Shown here: piece after piece, positions 23,919 through 32,545 of the stretch
Layout: each line of letters begins with the position of its first letter
How positions within the stretch are numbered: the stretch's first letter is position 1
Assembly (NCBI GenBank): GCA_050298555.1
Contig: JBNKUL010000033.1
Location: forward strand, 1 to 64,000
DNA from: JAPHSX01 sp050298555
GTDB lineage: Bacteria > Pseudomonadota > Gammaproteobacteria > Thiohalomonadales > Thiohalomonadaceae
Length of the DNA: 64,000 bases
Direction: 5' to 3'
The notes under the pieces: generated by a model
The model's input: the letters and a program-made list of their open reading frames with translations, nothing else
What the model was told of the DNA's origin: nothing
The model's database searches: none
Made by a program: the position numbers and the translations under genes

Positions 23919-26027
23919 ATGGCTGAAGGAAACCGGGCAACCAACTTTATTACCGAGCTGCTGCGTAGCGGCCTCGGCGCGCCCCTGATGGTGGTTATGC
24001 TGCTAGCGATGGTGGTGCTGCCGCTGCCGCCGTTCCTGCTCGACATCTTCTTCACCTTCAATATCACCCTCTCCCTGATCATCCTGCTGGTGGCGATCTA
24101 CGCCCTGCGGCCGATGGATTTCGCGGTCTTTCCGACGATCCTGCTGGTGGCCACCCTGTTGCGTCTGGCGCTTAATGTCGCCTCAACACGGGTGGTGCTG
24201 TTGAATGGCCACGAAGGTACCGGCGCGGCGGGGCAAGTGATCGAATCGTTCGGCGAGTTCGTGGTCGGTGGTAACTACGCCGTGGGCCTGGTGGTCTTCA
24301 TCATCCTGGTGATCATCAACTTTGCGGTGGTCACCAAGGGTGCCGGGCGTATCTCCGAGGTGAGCGCCCGCTTCACCCTCGATGCGATGCCGGGTAAGCA
24401 GATGGCGATCGACGCCGACCTCAACGCCGGACTCATCGACCAGGATGTGGCGCGTACGCGCCGCGCCGAGATCGCCACCGAGGCCGACTTCTACGGTTCC
24501 ATGGACGGTGCCAGCAAGTTCGTCCGCGGTGATGCGGTCGCCGGTATCATCATTACCGTGATTAACGTTATCGGTGGCTTTGCCGTCGGTATTGCCCAGC
24601 ACGGCATGAGTGCCGGCGATGCCGCCCAGGTCTACACCCTGCTCACCATTGGCGACGGCCTGGTGGCGCAGATTCCTTCACTGGTGCTCTCTACCGCTGC
24701 CGGTATCATCGTCACCCGCGTCTCCGCCTCGGAGAAGATGGGTGAGCAGATGACCGGTCAGCTGTTCGACAACCCCAAGGTGCTGGGGGTTACCGCGGGC
24801 GTGCTGGCTCTGCTGGGCATGATCCCCGGTATGCCCAACTTCCCCTTCCTGCTGTTGGCGGCGGCCACCGGCGGTGGTGCCTACTGGCGCATGCAGCAGA
24901 AGAAGCAAGAGGCGGCGCAGCAGGTGGAGGCCGAGCAGCAGCAACAGCGTGAGGCGCAGCAGCCAGGCCCCGAGACCAAGGAGCTGAGCTGGGACGACGT
25001 GCCGATGGTCGACCCCATCGGCCTGGAGGTGGGCTATCGCCTGATACCGCTGGTGGATAAGGCGCAGGGCGGCGAGCTGATGGACCGCATCAAGGGGGTG
25101 CGGCGCAAGCTCTCTCAGGAGCTCGGCTTCCTTATCCCGCCGGTGCACATTCGTGACAACCTTGACCTTAGCCCCAGCAGCTACCGCATCACCCTGATGG
25201 GGGTCAGCGTCGGTGAGGCGGAGATCGCCGCCGATCGCGAGATGGCGATCAATCCCGGTCAGGTCTTCGGCACCATTGAGGGGACCCCGACCCGGGATCC
25301 CGCCTTCGGCCTTGAGGCGATGTGGATTGAGCCCGGCCAGCGTGAACACGCACAGAGCCTCGGTTACACGGTGGTGGATCCCAATACCGTGGTCGCCACC
25401 CACCTTAGCCAGATCCTGCAGAGCAATGCCCACGACCTGCTGGGCCACGAAGAGGTGCAGAAGCTGCTGGAGCAGCTGGGCAAGAGCGCACCCAAGCTGG
25501 TAGAGGACCTGGTGCCCAACACCGTCTCTCTCGGTACCGTGGTGAAGGTACTGCAGAACATCCTCAGCGAGGGCATTCCGATCCGCGATATGCGTACCAT
25601 CGCCGAAACTTTGGCGGAAAATGCCCCCCATATGCCGGATGCCGGAAATTTGACTGCTATGGTGCGTATGTCACTGGGGCGGATGATTGTACAGAAAATC
25701 AATGGCTTAGCGCCGGAAATGGAGGTTATTACCCTTTCACCAGAGTTGGAACAGTTGTTGCTACAAGCAGTACAAGGCTCCACGGAAGGGGGCGCAGGCA
25801 TCGAGCCCATGTTGGCCGAACGTCTGCACAGGGGGCTCACGGAGAGTGCCCAGGCGCAGGAGTTGGCGGGACGCCCGGCAGTGTTGCTGACATCGCCGCC
25901 ACTGCGCGAACTGTTGGCGAGGTTCGTCAAACATACGATTTCAGAGCTGCACGTGCTCTCGTATAACGAGATACCGGATGACACGCAGCTGAAGATAGTT
26001 TCAACCGTAGGTAACCAGGCCGCTTAA
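23919..26027 (+). CDS. flhA: Flagellar export protein FlhA
   Basis: FlhA is the nonameric export gate ring that receives substrates and chaperones. Residues 1 to about 320 hold eight membrane segments and the FHIPEP signature region around GKQMAIDADLNAGLI. Residues about 350-702 form the cytoplasmic domain. Length (702) is normal. Codon use and base composition shift in the last 420 bases: more AAA, GAA, TTG, AAT and ACA codons than in the rest of the gene. Confidence 0.98.
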   Translation: MAEGNRATNFITELLRSGLGAPLMVVMLLAMVVLPLPPFLLDIFFTFNITLSLIILLVAIYALRPMDFAVFPTILLVATLLRLALNVASTRVVLLNGHEGTGAAGQVIESFGEFVVGGNYAVGLVVFIILVIINFAVVTKGAGRISEVSARFTLDAMPGKQMAIDADLNAGLIDQDVARTRRAEIATEADFYGSMDGASKFVRGDAVAGIIITVINVIGGFAVGIAQHGMSAGDAAQVYTLLTIGDGLVAQIPSLVLSTAAGIIVTRVSASEKMGEQMTGQLFDNPKVLGVTAGVLALLGMIPGMPNFPFLLLAAATGGGAYWRMQQKKQEAAQQVEAEQQQQREAQQPGPETKELSWDDVPMVDPIGLEVGYRLIPLVDKAQGGELMDRIKGVRRKLSQELGFLIPPVHIRDNLDLSPSSYRITLMGVSVGEAEIAADREMAINPGQVFGTIEGTPTRDPAFGLEAMWIEPGQREHAQSLGYTVVDPNTVVATHLSQILQSNAHDLLGHEEVQKLLEQLGKSAPKLVEDLVPNTVSLGTVVKVLQNILSEGIPIRDMRTIAETLAENAPHMPDAGNLTAMVRMSLGRMIVQKINGLAPEMEVITLSPELEQLLLQAVQGSTEGGAGIEPMLAERLHRGLTESAQAQELAGRPAVLLTSPPLRELLARFVKHTISELHVLSYNEIPDDTQLKIVSTVGNQAA

Positions 26028-26076
26028 TCTTCCGCCTGGTGACCGCCAGGACAGGCCGTTGAGAGAGGGCTGAGGT

Positions 26077-27363
26077 ATGAAGATTAAACGCTATTTCGCA
26101 AACGATATGCGCCAGGCAATCCGCATGGTGCGTGACGAGCAGGGGCCGGATGCGGTGATCCTCTCCAATCGTCGTGTTGAAGGCGGCGTGGAGATCGTCG
26201 CGGCGGTCGACTACGATGAGTCGCTGGTCAACCGCATGGGCGGGCAGCAGCAGGCGACTCCGCCGCAGCCTGAGCCCATGGCCTCAGCGGCGCCTGCCGA
26301 GGCGGTGGCCCCGCTGCTGCAGCAGCCGCAATCACCCCGTAGCGATGCCTCTATAGATAGTAACGAACCGATGGAGACCATCGATGCTCGTTCCCACAAG
26401 CCCGCCGAGCCCAGGCCGGAGATCGTCTGGTCGCAGGACCCCAGCCTGGTCGCGATGCGTGAGGAGATCCAGACCCTGCGCGGTATGCTCGAGAGCCAGC
26501 TCAACGGCCTCGCCTGGGGCGAAATGAAGCGCTCACAGCCGCAGCGGGTAAAACTGCTCGAGCGGCTCACCCAGCTTGGCCTGAGTACCACCCTGAGTAA
26601 CCAGATCGCCGATCGCATCGACTACTCGGGTGATATGGTCGGTGCCTGGCGCCAGGCCCTGTCGCTACTCTCCGGTCAGCTTGAGGTGACCGACGACGAC
26701 ATTATCAACCGTGGCGGCATTGTCGCCCTGATTGGTCCCACCGGGGTCGGCAAGACCACCACCGTGGCCAAGCTGGCGGCACGCTACACCCTGCGCCACG
26801 GCCCCGACCGTGTTGCCCTGATCACCACCGACAGCTTCCGCATCGGTGCCCTGCAGCAGCTCAACACCTTCGGTAAGATCCTCGGTGCCCCGGTGCATGT
26901 GGCGAAGGATGCCGAGGAGCTGCGCGAGGTGCTGATGGCGCTGCGCGACAAGTCGCTGGTGCTGATCGATACCGCCGGTATGAGCCAGCGTGATGTGCGC
27001 CTCACCGAGCAGCTTTCCATGCTCTACCAGACCGGCCTGCCGGTGCGCAGCTACGCGGTGCTCGCCGCCTCGGCGCAGCGCCGTAGCCTGGAGGAGGTGA
27101 TTCGCACCTTCAGCCATATCGACCTGGACGGCGCCATCCTCACCAAGCTGGATGAGACCACCGGACTGGGCGAGGCGCTTTCCGTAGTGGTGCAGCACCA
27201 GCTGCCGGTGGCCTACGTCAGTGACGGCCAGCGGGTCCCTGAGGACCTGCACCCGGCACGCAGCAATAATCTGGTCAACCGTAGCGTGAGCCTGATGCAG
27301 GACTTTGCCGAGCGCCCCTCCGAGGAGCTGCTGGCGACCTCCTTCGGTTCGATGGCCAGCTGA
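26077..27363 (+). CDS. flhF: Flagellar placement GTPase FlhF
   Basis: FlhF is an SRP-type GTPase that sets polar flagellar position. The 428 residues start with the B domain MKIKRYFANDMRQAIRMVRDEQGPDAVILSNRR, followed by a variable Ala/Pro/Gln-rich stretch. The N and G domains then follow, with the P-loop LIGPTGVGKTTTVAKLAARY near residue 220, DTAGMSQRD, and TKLDETTGLG. It sits between flhA and flhG, the order found in polar flagellates. Confidence 0.97.
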   Translation: MKIKRYFANDMRQAIRMVRDEQGPDAVILSNRRVEGGVEIVAAVDYDESLVNRMGGQQQATPPQPEPMASAAPAEAVAPLLQQPQSPRSDASIDSNEPMETIDARSHKPAEPRPEIVWSQDPSLVAMREEIQTLRGMLESQLNGLAWGEMKRSQPQRVKLLERLTQLGLSTTLSNQIADRIDYSGDMVGAWRQALSLLSGQLEVTDDDIINRGGIVALIGPTGVGKTTTVAKLAARYTLRHGPDRVALITTDSFRIGALQQLNTFGKILGAPVHVAKDAEELREVLMALRDKSLVLIDTAGMSQRDVRLTEQLSMLYQTGLPVRSYAVLAASAQRRSLEEVIRTFSHIDLDGAILTKLDETTGLGEALSVVVQHQLPVAYVSDGQRVPEDLHPARSNNLVNRSVSLMQDFAERPSEELLATSFGSMAS

Positions 27364-27412
27364 GGCGAGCCAACGGGACCTAACTGAATAAGAACACGAC
27401 GGAAGAGATAAA

Positions 27413-28282
27413 GTGGATCAAGCTGAGGGTTTAAGGCGTATGGCCAATCCAAAACCAGTAAGAGTGATTGCGGTGACTAGCGGTAAGGGGGGCGTTGGCA
27501 AGACGAATGTCTCGGTCAATCTGGCTACCGCGTTGAGCCGAATAGGGCGCAAGGTGATGATCATGGATGCGGATCTCGGCCTTGCCAACGTAGACGTGAT
27601 GCTCGGCCTGCAGCCGCATCGCAACCTCTCCCATGTGATGAGCGGCGAGTGCAGCCTGGAGGAGGTCATCGTCGACGCCCCCGGAGGCATTAAGGTGATT
27701 CCCGCCGCCTCGGGTATCCAGGCGATGGCTGAGCTGGCACCGGCGGAGCACGCCGGGCTGATACGCGCCTTCAGCGAACTGAGCACCGACCTCGACGTGC
27801 TGATTGTCGATTCGGCCGCCGGTATCGCCGATAGTGTTATCAGCTTCGCCAAGGCGAGCCAGGAGGTGATCGTGGTGGTCTGCGACGAGCCCGCCTCCAT
27901 CACCGATGCCTACGCCCTGATTAAGGTACTGAACCGTGACCACGGCATGCGCCGCTTCCGCGTACTCTGCAACATGGCCCACACGCCGCAGGAGGGGAGG
28001 GAGCTGTTCGCCAAGTTGGTTAAGGTGACCGACCACTTCCTCGACGAGGTGGTACTCGACTTCATGGGCGCCATCCCCTACGACACCAACCTGCGAAAGG
28101 CGGTGAAGAAGCAGCGCCCGGTGGTCGAGGTCTTTCCCTCCTCCCCGGCCTCTATCGCATTCAAGAATGCCGCACAACATGCCGATAAATGGCCTATGCC
28201 CACCGCCGCTGACGGCAACCTGGAGTTCTTCGTCGAGCGCTTGGTCAGCGGGAGCGACTCCCTGCTGGGAGGTCTGCTATGA
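27413..28282 (+). CDS. flhG: Flagellar number regulator FlhG (FleN)
   Basis: FlhG is a MinD-like ATPase that limits flagellar number and, in Pseudomonas (FleN), restrains FleQ. The 289 residues carry the deviant Walker A GKGGVGKTNVSVNLA near residue 25, then DADLGLANVDVMLGL and a late FFVERL tail. The start is GTG at 27413 with GGAAGAG five bases before; the next ATG lies nine codons on. The stop overlaps the fliA ATG by four bases. Confidence 0.96.
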   Translation: MDQAEGLRRMANPKPVRVIAVTSGKGGVGKTNVSVNLATALSRIGRKVMIMDADLGLANVDVMLGLQPHRNLSHVMSGECSLEEVIVDAPGGIKVIPAASGIQAMAELAPAEHAGLIRAFSELSTDLDVLIVDSAAGIADSVISFAKASQEVIVVVCDEPASITDAYALIKVLNRDHGMRRFRVLCNMAHTPQEGRELFAKLVKVTDHFLDEVVLDFMGAIPYDTNLRKAVKKQRPVVEVFPSSPASIAFKNAAQHADKWPMPTAADGNLEFFVERLVSGSDSLLGGLL

Positions 28283-29004
28283 ACAGCCTGGCGTTGTCAT
28301 TCACCTCATACGAGGAGGATCGCGACGCCCTGGTGGAGCGTCACGGGCCGCTGGTGTCGCGCATTGCCCACCACCTGAAGGGGCGTTTGCCCGATACCGT
28401 GGAGCTGGATGACCTGGTTCAGGCGGGTCTGATCGGCCTGCTGGAGGCGGCGCAGAACTACCAGCCGGGTCATGGCGCGAATTTCGAGACCTTCGCCGGT
28501 ATCCGTATTCGCGGCGCGATGCTGGACGAGGTGCGCCGTAACGACTGGGTACCGCGTTCGGTTTACCGCAAGTCGCGGGAGCTGAGTTCGGCGATTGCCG
28601 AGATTGAGGGGCGTACCGGGCGCGAGGCCAAGCCCGAGGAGATCGCTGCCCAGCTGGGTGTGCCGCTGGAGGATTACTACCACATGCTGCAGGACGTGCG
28701 CTGCGCCCGCGTCCTCAGTGTAGAAGAGCTGGGGAGCGATGACGACAGCTCGCTGCTGGATCAGATCCCCTCGTCCCAGGGGGGGGGAGGGGATGCGCTG
28801 CAGAAGCTGGAGACGCGCGAGCAGCTCGGTGAGTTGGTCGCCAGCCTGCCCGAGCGCGAGGCCCTGGTGCTGTCGCTCTACTACGACGAAGAGCTAAACC
28901 TGAAGGAGATTGGCGAGGTGCTCTCGGTGAGCGAGTCGCGGGTGTCGCAACTCCATAGTCAGGCGATGAGGCGCCTGCGTGCCCGGATGGGTGTCGTTGG
29001 CTGA
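28279..29004 (+). CDS. fliA: Flagellar sigma factor 28
   Basis: FliA directs RNA polymerase to late flagellar and chemotaxis genes. The 241 residues have region 2 (LVSRIAHHLKGRLPDTVELDDLVQAGLIGLLEAAQNY), region 3 and region 4 (LPEREALVLSLYYDEELNLKEIGEVLSVSESRVSQLHSQA). ATGA overlap with flhG indicates coupling. A likely target, the motAB promoter, is at 12984-13011. A poly-G run near 28780 lies within the Gly-rich linker. Confidence 0.98.
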   Translation: MNSLALSFTSYEEDRDALVERHGPLVSRIAHHLKGRLPDTVELDDLVQAGLIGLLEAAQNYQPGHGANFETFAGIRIRGAMLDEVRRNDWVPRSVYRKSRELSSAIAEIEGRTGREAKPEEIAAQLGVPLEDYYHMLQDVRCARVLSVEELGSDDDSSLLDQIPSSQGGGGDALQKLETREQLGELVASLPEREALVLSLYYDEELNLKEIGEVLSVSESRVSQLHSQAMRRLRARMGVVG

Positions 29005-29070
29005 CCGTACTTGGGAAATTCCAGTACACTAGCAGCCCGAATTAAGGTAGTTTATCTGGGATAGAGCAGT

Positions 29071-29104
29071 AATAACGTTATTGTGACGGAAGAACGTAAG
29101 TTCT
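29071..29104 (+). repeat. Two short palindromes in the cheY leader
   Basis: AATAACGTTATT (29071-29082) is a perfect 12-base palindrome and AGAAC-GTAA-GTTCT (29091-29104) is a small hairpin that ends just before the cheY ribosome binding site. Regulatory function is possible but unproven. Confidence 0.4.
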
Positions 29105-29114
29105 GGAGGCAGTT

Positions 29115-29501
29115 TTGGATAAGAACATCAAGATTCTCGTGGTTGATGACTTTTCTACCATGCGGCGAATCATCAAGAACCTGCTGAGGGATCTGGGTTT
29201 CAACAACACCGCGGAGGCCGATGATGGCCTAACCGCCCTGCCGATGCTGCAAGGCGGGAATTTTGACCTACTGGTGACCGACTGGAATATGCCGGGGATG
29301 CAGGGGATCGATCTGCTCAAGGCGGTGCGTGCCGACCCCAAACTGGCCCATATGCCGGTATTGATGGTGACGGCGGAGCAGAAGAAGGAGCAGATCATCG
29401 CGGCAGCGCAGGCCGGCGTGAACGGCTACATCGTCAAGCCCTTCACCGCGGCGACCCTGAAGGAGAAGCTCGATAAGATATTCGAGCGGATGCAGGGCTA
29501 A
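29115..29501 (+). CDS. cheY: Chemotaxis response regulator CheY
   Basis: CheY is a single receiver domain that carries the signal from CheA to FliM. The 128 residues include the acidic pair VVDDFS, the phospho-acceptor Asp in LLVTDWNMPG (about residue 57), a Thr in VMVTAEQ and Lys in YIVKPFT. The start is TTG at 29115 with GGAGG five bases upstream; no in-frame ATG exists before residue 16, which would remove the acid pocket, so TTG must be used. Confidence 0.97.
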   Translation: MDKNIKILVVDDFSTMRRIIKNLLRDLGFNNTAEADDGLTALPMLQGGNFDLLVTDWNMPGMQGIDLLKAVRADPKLAHMPVLMVTAEQKKEQIIAAAQAGVNGYIVKPFTAATLKEKLDKIFERMQG

Positions 29502-29551
29502 ATAGCGGCCGCATCCTGGGGTCAGGAACCAACAGAAGAGAAAAACCTCCC

Positions 29552-30301
29552 ATGGCAGAAGAACAGAATCCCAATACCGACTTTGTCGAGCGTGTACGTG
29601 AGTTGTCGCAGTTCGTCGAGAGCGGCAACACTGAGGAGGCCGATCGCATCCTCGACCAGATAGCCAAGCTGCGCGAGGCCAGCCTGTTTCAGGAGCTGGG
29701 TAAACTGACCCGTGAGTTCCATGAGGCCCTCAACAGTTTCCGTCTCGATTCCCGCCTGGCCAACTTTGCCGAAAAAGAGTTCCCCGATGCCCGTGAGCGC
29801 CTGCGCCATGTGGTCGACATGACGGCCAAATCGGCCGACCGCAGCCTGACTGCCGCCGAGGAGTCGATGCCGATCTGCGACGGTATCGAGAATGAGGCCA
29901 ATGACCTGAAGGGGCAGTGGGAGCGCTTTGTCAGCCGTGACATGAGCGCCGAGGAGTTCCGTCAATTGAGTGGTCGTATCAGCGGCTTTTTCGAGACCCT
30001 CGGTAGTGACGCCGGCACTTTGCGCGGTAACCTGAATGAAGTGATGATGGCGCAGGACTTCCAGGACCTGACCGGCCAGATCATCGAGCGGGTAATCACC
30101 CTGGTCGACGATATGGAGAGCAGCCTGGTAGACCTTATCCGAATCTCCGGCCAGAACCTGCGCCCGCATGAAGCGGAACAAAAAGAAGAAGATGTACTGA
30201 TGGGGGCCGGTCCGGTGGTTCCAGGTGTCGACGATGCGGCGGCGAACGTCGTCTCCGGGCAGGATGAAGTTGACGATTTGTTGTCAAGTCTAGGTTTCTG
30301 A
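29552..30301 (+). CDS. cheZ: CheY-P phosphatase CheZ
   Basis: CheZ removes phosphate from CheY-P. The 249 residues form mostly a long helical hairpin. The active-site Gln lies in MMAQDFQDLTGQII, the family signature. The C-terminal helix GQDEVDDLLSSLGF is the CheY-binding peptide, separated by a flexible linker. It follows cheY and precedes cheA by 10 bases. Confidence 0.96.
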   Translation: MAEEQNPNTDFVERVRELSQFVESGNTEEADRILDQIAKLREASLFQELGKLTREFHEALNSFRLDSRLANFAEKEFPDARERLRHVVDMTAKSADRSLTAAEESMPICDGIENEANDLKGQWERFVSRDMSAEEFRQLSGRISGFFETLGSDAGTLRGNLNEVMMAQDFQDLTGQIIERVITLVDDMESSLVDLIRISGQNLRPHEAEQKEEDVLMGAGPVVPGVDDAAANVVSGQDEVDDLLSSLGF

Positions 30302-30311
30302 GGAATAACAG

Positions 30312-32489
30312 ATGTCGTTGGATGCGGATGATGAGATCCTCCAGGATTTTCTGGTTGAAGCGAGCGAGATTCTCGAGCAGCTGAACGAGCAGCTGGTTGA
30401 GCTGGAGCAGAGCCCAAGCGATGCGGACCTGCTGAACGCGGTGTTCCGTGGCTTTCACACCATCAAGGGCGGCGCGGGCTTCCTCAGCCTGACCCCGCTG
30501 GTGGAGGTCTGCCACCGCTCCGAGGACATATTCAACCTGTTGCGTAACGGCGAGAAGGAGCTCACCCCGGCAATGATGGACAGCTTCCTTGAGGTGCTGG
30601 ACATCCTTAACGAGCAGTTCGACAGCCTGCGTGCGATGGAGGAGCCGACCAGCGCCAGTCCCGAGCTGCTGGCGACGCTGGAGGCGATGAACCACCCCGG
30701 TAACGATGAGCCGGCAGAGACGGCTGCGGCACCCGAGGCTGCACCCGCCGCCGAGCCTGCGCCCGCTGCCGAAGCGGCACCGGCAGAGGCCGCCGCACCC
30801 GCGGAGACGGCAGCTCAGGAAGAGGGCGATATCACCGATGAAGAGTTCGAGGCACTGCTAGACGCGCTGGATAGTGAGGCGGGTGCCAAGGCGGCAGAGC
30901 CGGCACCTGCCGCGGCAGAGCCTGTCGCTGGCGGTGGCGATGAAGACATTACCGAGGAGGAGTTCGAGGCACTGCTCGACCAGCTCCACGGCAAGGGTAA
31001 ATTCGGTGCGGTGGCTGGTGCCGCCGAGACCGAGGCCCCCAAGGCTGAAGAGCCCAAGGCCGCAGCCCCTGCAGCCGCATCCGGTGGTGATGAGGATATT
31101 ACCGAGGAGGAGTTCGAGGCACTGCTCGACCAGCTTCACGGTAAAGGCAAATTTGGTGCCGTGGCCGGACAGGGCGAAGCGCCCGAGGCCCCTGCTGCGG
31201 AGCCGCCCAAGCCTGCGGAGCCAGCCAAGCCTGCAGCGCCAGCCAAGCCGGCCGAGCCCACTAAGCCCGCAGCCGCTGCGAAGCCCGCAGCTGCGCCGAA
31301 GAAGAAATCCGAGGCGCCCCAGGCCGAGACCACGGTGCGCGTCGATACCGCACGCCTTGACGACATCATGAATATGGTCGGTGAGCTGGTGTTGGTGCGT
31401 AACCGTCTCTCCACCCTGGCCGGCGAAGAGCTGGATCAGGCGAAGGAGGAGATGACCAAGGCGGTGGGTAACCTCGACGTGGTCACCGGTGACCTGCAGA
31501 TGGCGGTAATGAAGACCCGCATGCAGCCGATTAAGAAGGTGTTCGGTCGCTTCCCCCGCGTGGTTCGCGATCTGGCGCGCAGCCTGAAGAAGGATGTGCG
31601 GCTCGATATGATCGGTGAGGACACCGACCTCGATAAGAACCTGGTCGAGGCGTTGGCCGACCCGCTGGTTCACCTGGTGCGCAACTCGGTGGATCACGGT
31701 GTCGAGATGCCCGATGTACGTGAATCCCTGGGCAAACCGCGCCAGGGGATGGTCAGGTTGGCGGCACAGCAGGAGGGGGATCACATCCTCCTTACCATCG
31801 AGGACGATGGTGCCGGTATGGACCCGGAGAAGCTGAAGAAGATCGCCATCAAGAAGGGGGTCCTGGATGAGGATTCCGCCTCCCGCATGGATGACCGCGA
31901 AGCCTTTATGCTGATCTTTGCCCCCGGTTTCTCCACCAAGGAGGAGATTTCCGACATCTCCGGCCGCGGCGTCGGCATGGATGTGGTGAAGACCCGTATC
32001 AGCCAGCTCAACGGCAGCGTCGAGATCGACTCCGAGCAGGGCAAGGGCACCCTGCTTAGCATCAAGGTGCCGCTGACCCTGGCGATCATGCCTACCCTGA
32101 TGGTGAAGCTGGGCCAGCAGACCTTCGCCCTGCCGCTGGTCAACGTTAACGAGATCTTCCACCTCGACCTTACCGACACCAACGTGGTCGACGGCAAGCG
32201 CGTGGTCATGATCCGCGAGAAGCCGCTGCCGCTGTTCTACCTCTCCGGCTGGCTGGTCGACGGGGTTAGTACTGAACTGCCCTCGGCGGGCCATGTGGTT
32301 GTGGTTCACGTCGGCACTCAGCAGGTCGGCTTCGTGGTCGATCAGCTGATTGGTCAGGAAGAGGTCGTAATCAAGCCGCTGGGTGCCCTGCTGCACGGTA
32401 CTCAGGGGATGGCGGGTGCCACCATCACCGGTGACGGTAAGATCGCACTGATCCTCGACGTTCCCAGCCTGATGAAGGCGTACGCATAA
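30312..32489 (+). CDS. cheA: Chemotaxis histidine kinase CheA
   Basis: CheA phosphorylates CheY and CheB in response to receptors. The 725 residues start with the P1 domain with His49 in FHTIKGGAGFLS. From about 135 to 335 there is a long Ala/Pro/Glu-rich region with three acidic repeats of the type DITEEEFEALLDQLHGKG instead of an obvious P2 domain. P3 (dimerisation, from about 338), P4 (N box HLVRNSVDHG, G1 EDDGAGMD, G2 GRGVGMDVV) and the P5 CheW-like domain follow. The repeats may stand in for or surround a CheY docking site (inference). Confidence 0.97.
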   Translation: MSLDADDEILQDFLVEASEILEQLNEQLVELEQSPSDADLLNAVFRGFHTIKGGAGFLSLTPLVEVCHRSEDIFNLLRNGEKELTPAMMDSFLEVLDILNEQFDSLRAMEEPTSASPELLATLEAMNHPGNDEPAETAAAPEAAPAAEPAPAAEAAPAEAAAPAETAAQEEGDITDEEFEALLDALDSEAGAKAAEPAPAAAEPVAGGGDEDITEEEFEALLDQLHGKGKFGAVAGAAETEAPKAEEPKAAAPAAASGGDEDITEEEFEALLDQLHGKGKFGAVAGQGEAPEAPAAEPPKPAEPAKPAAPAKPAEPTKPAAAAKPAAAPKKKSEAPQAETTVRVDTARLDDIMNMVGELVLVRNRLSTLAGEELDQAKEEMTKAVGNLDVVTGDLQMAVMKTRMQPIKKVFGRFPRVVRDLARSLKKDVRLDMIGEDTDLDKNLVEALADPLVHLVRNSVDHGVEMPDVRESLGKPRQGMVRLAAQQEGDHILLTIEDDGAGMDPEKLKKIAIKKGVLDEDSASRMDDREAFMLIFAPGFSTKEEISDISGRGVGMDVVKTRISQLNGSVEIDSEQGKGTLLSIKVPLTLAIMPTLMVKLGQQTFALPLVNVNEIFHLDLTDTNVVDGKRVVMIREKPLPLFYLSGWLVDGVSTELPSAGHVVVVHVGTQQVGFVVDQLIGQEEVVIKPLGALLHGTQGMAGATITGDGKIALILDVPSLMKAYA
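30939..31170 (+). repeat. Repeated acidic segment within cheA
   Basis: Two near-identical copies of about 80 bases start at 30939 and 31089, 150 bases apart. They encode DEDITEEEFEALLDQLHGKG and the KFGAVAG that follows. A third, weaker copy (DITDEEFEALLDAL) begins near 30828. Synonymous differences show the copies are not very recent. Confidence 0.85.
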
Positions 32490-32545
32490 CGTTACCTGAC
32501 ACTACAGAAGTGATATCTGGGTTTAAGAGTTTTTAAGGAGTACAC

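Noticed and set aside
30858..32396. Very long open frame on the strand opposite cheA (512 codons).
   Set aside because: It lies wholly within cheA, is opposite a clear kinase sequence and has His/Gln-rich, motif-free composition typical of GC-rich shadow frames.
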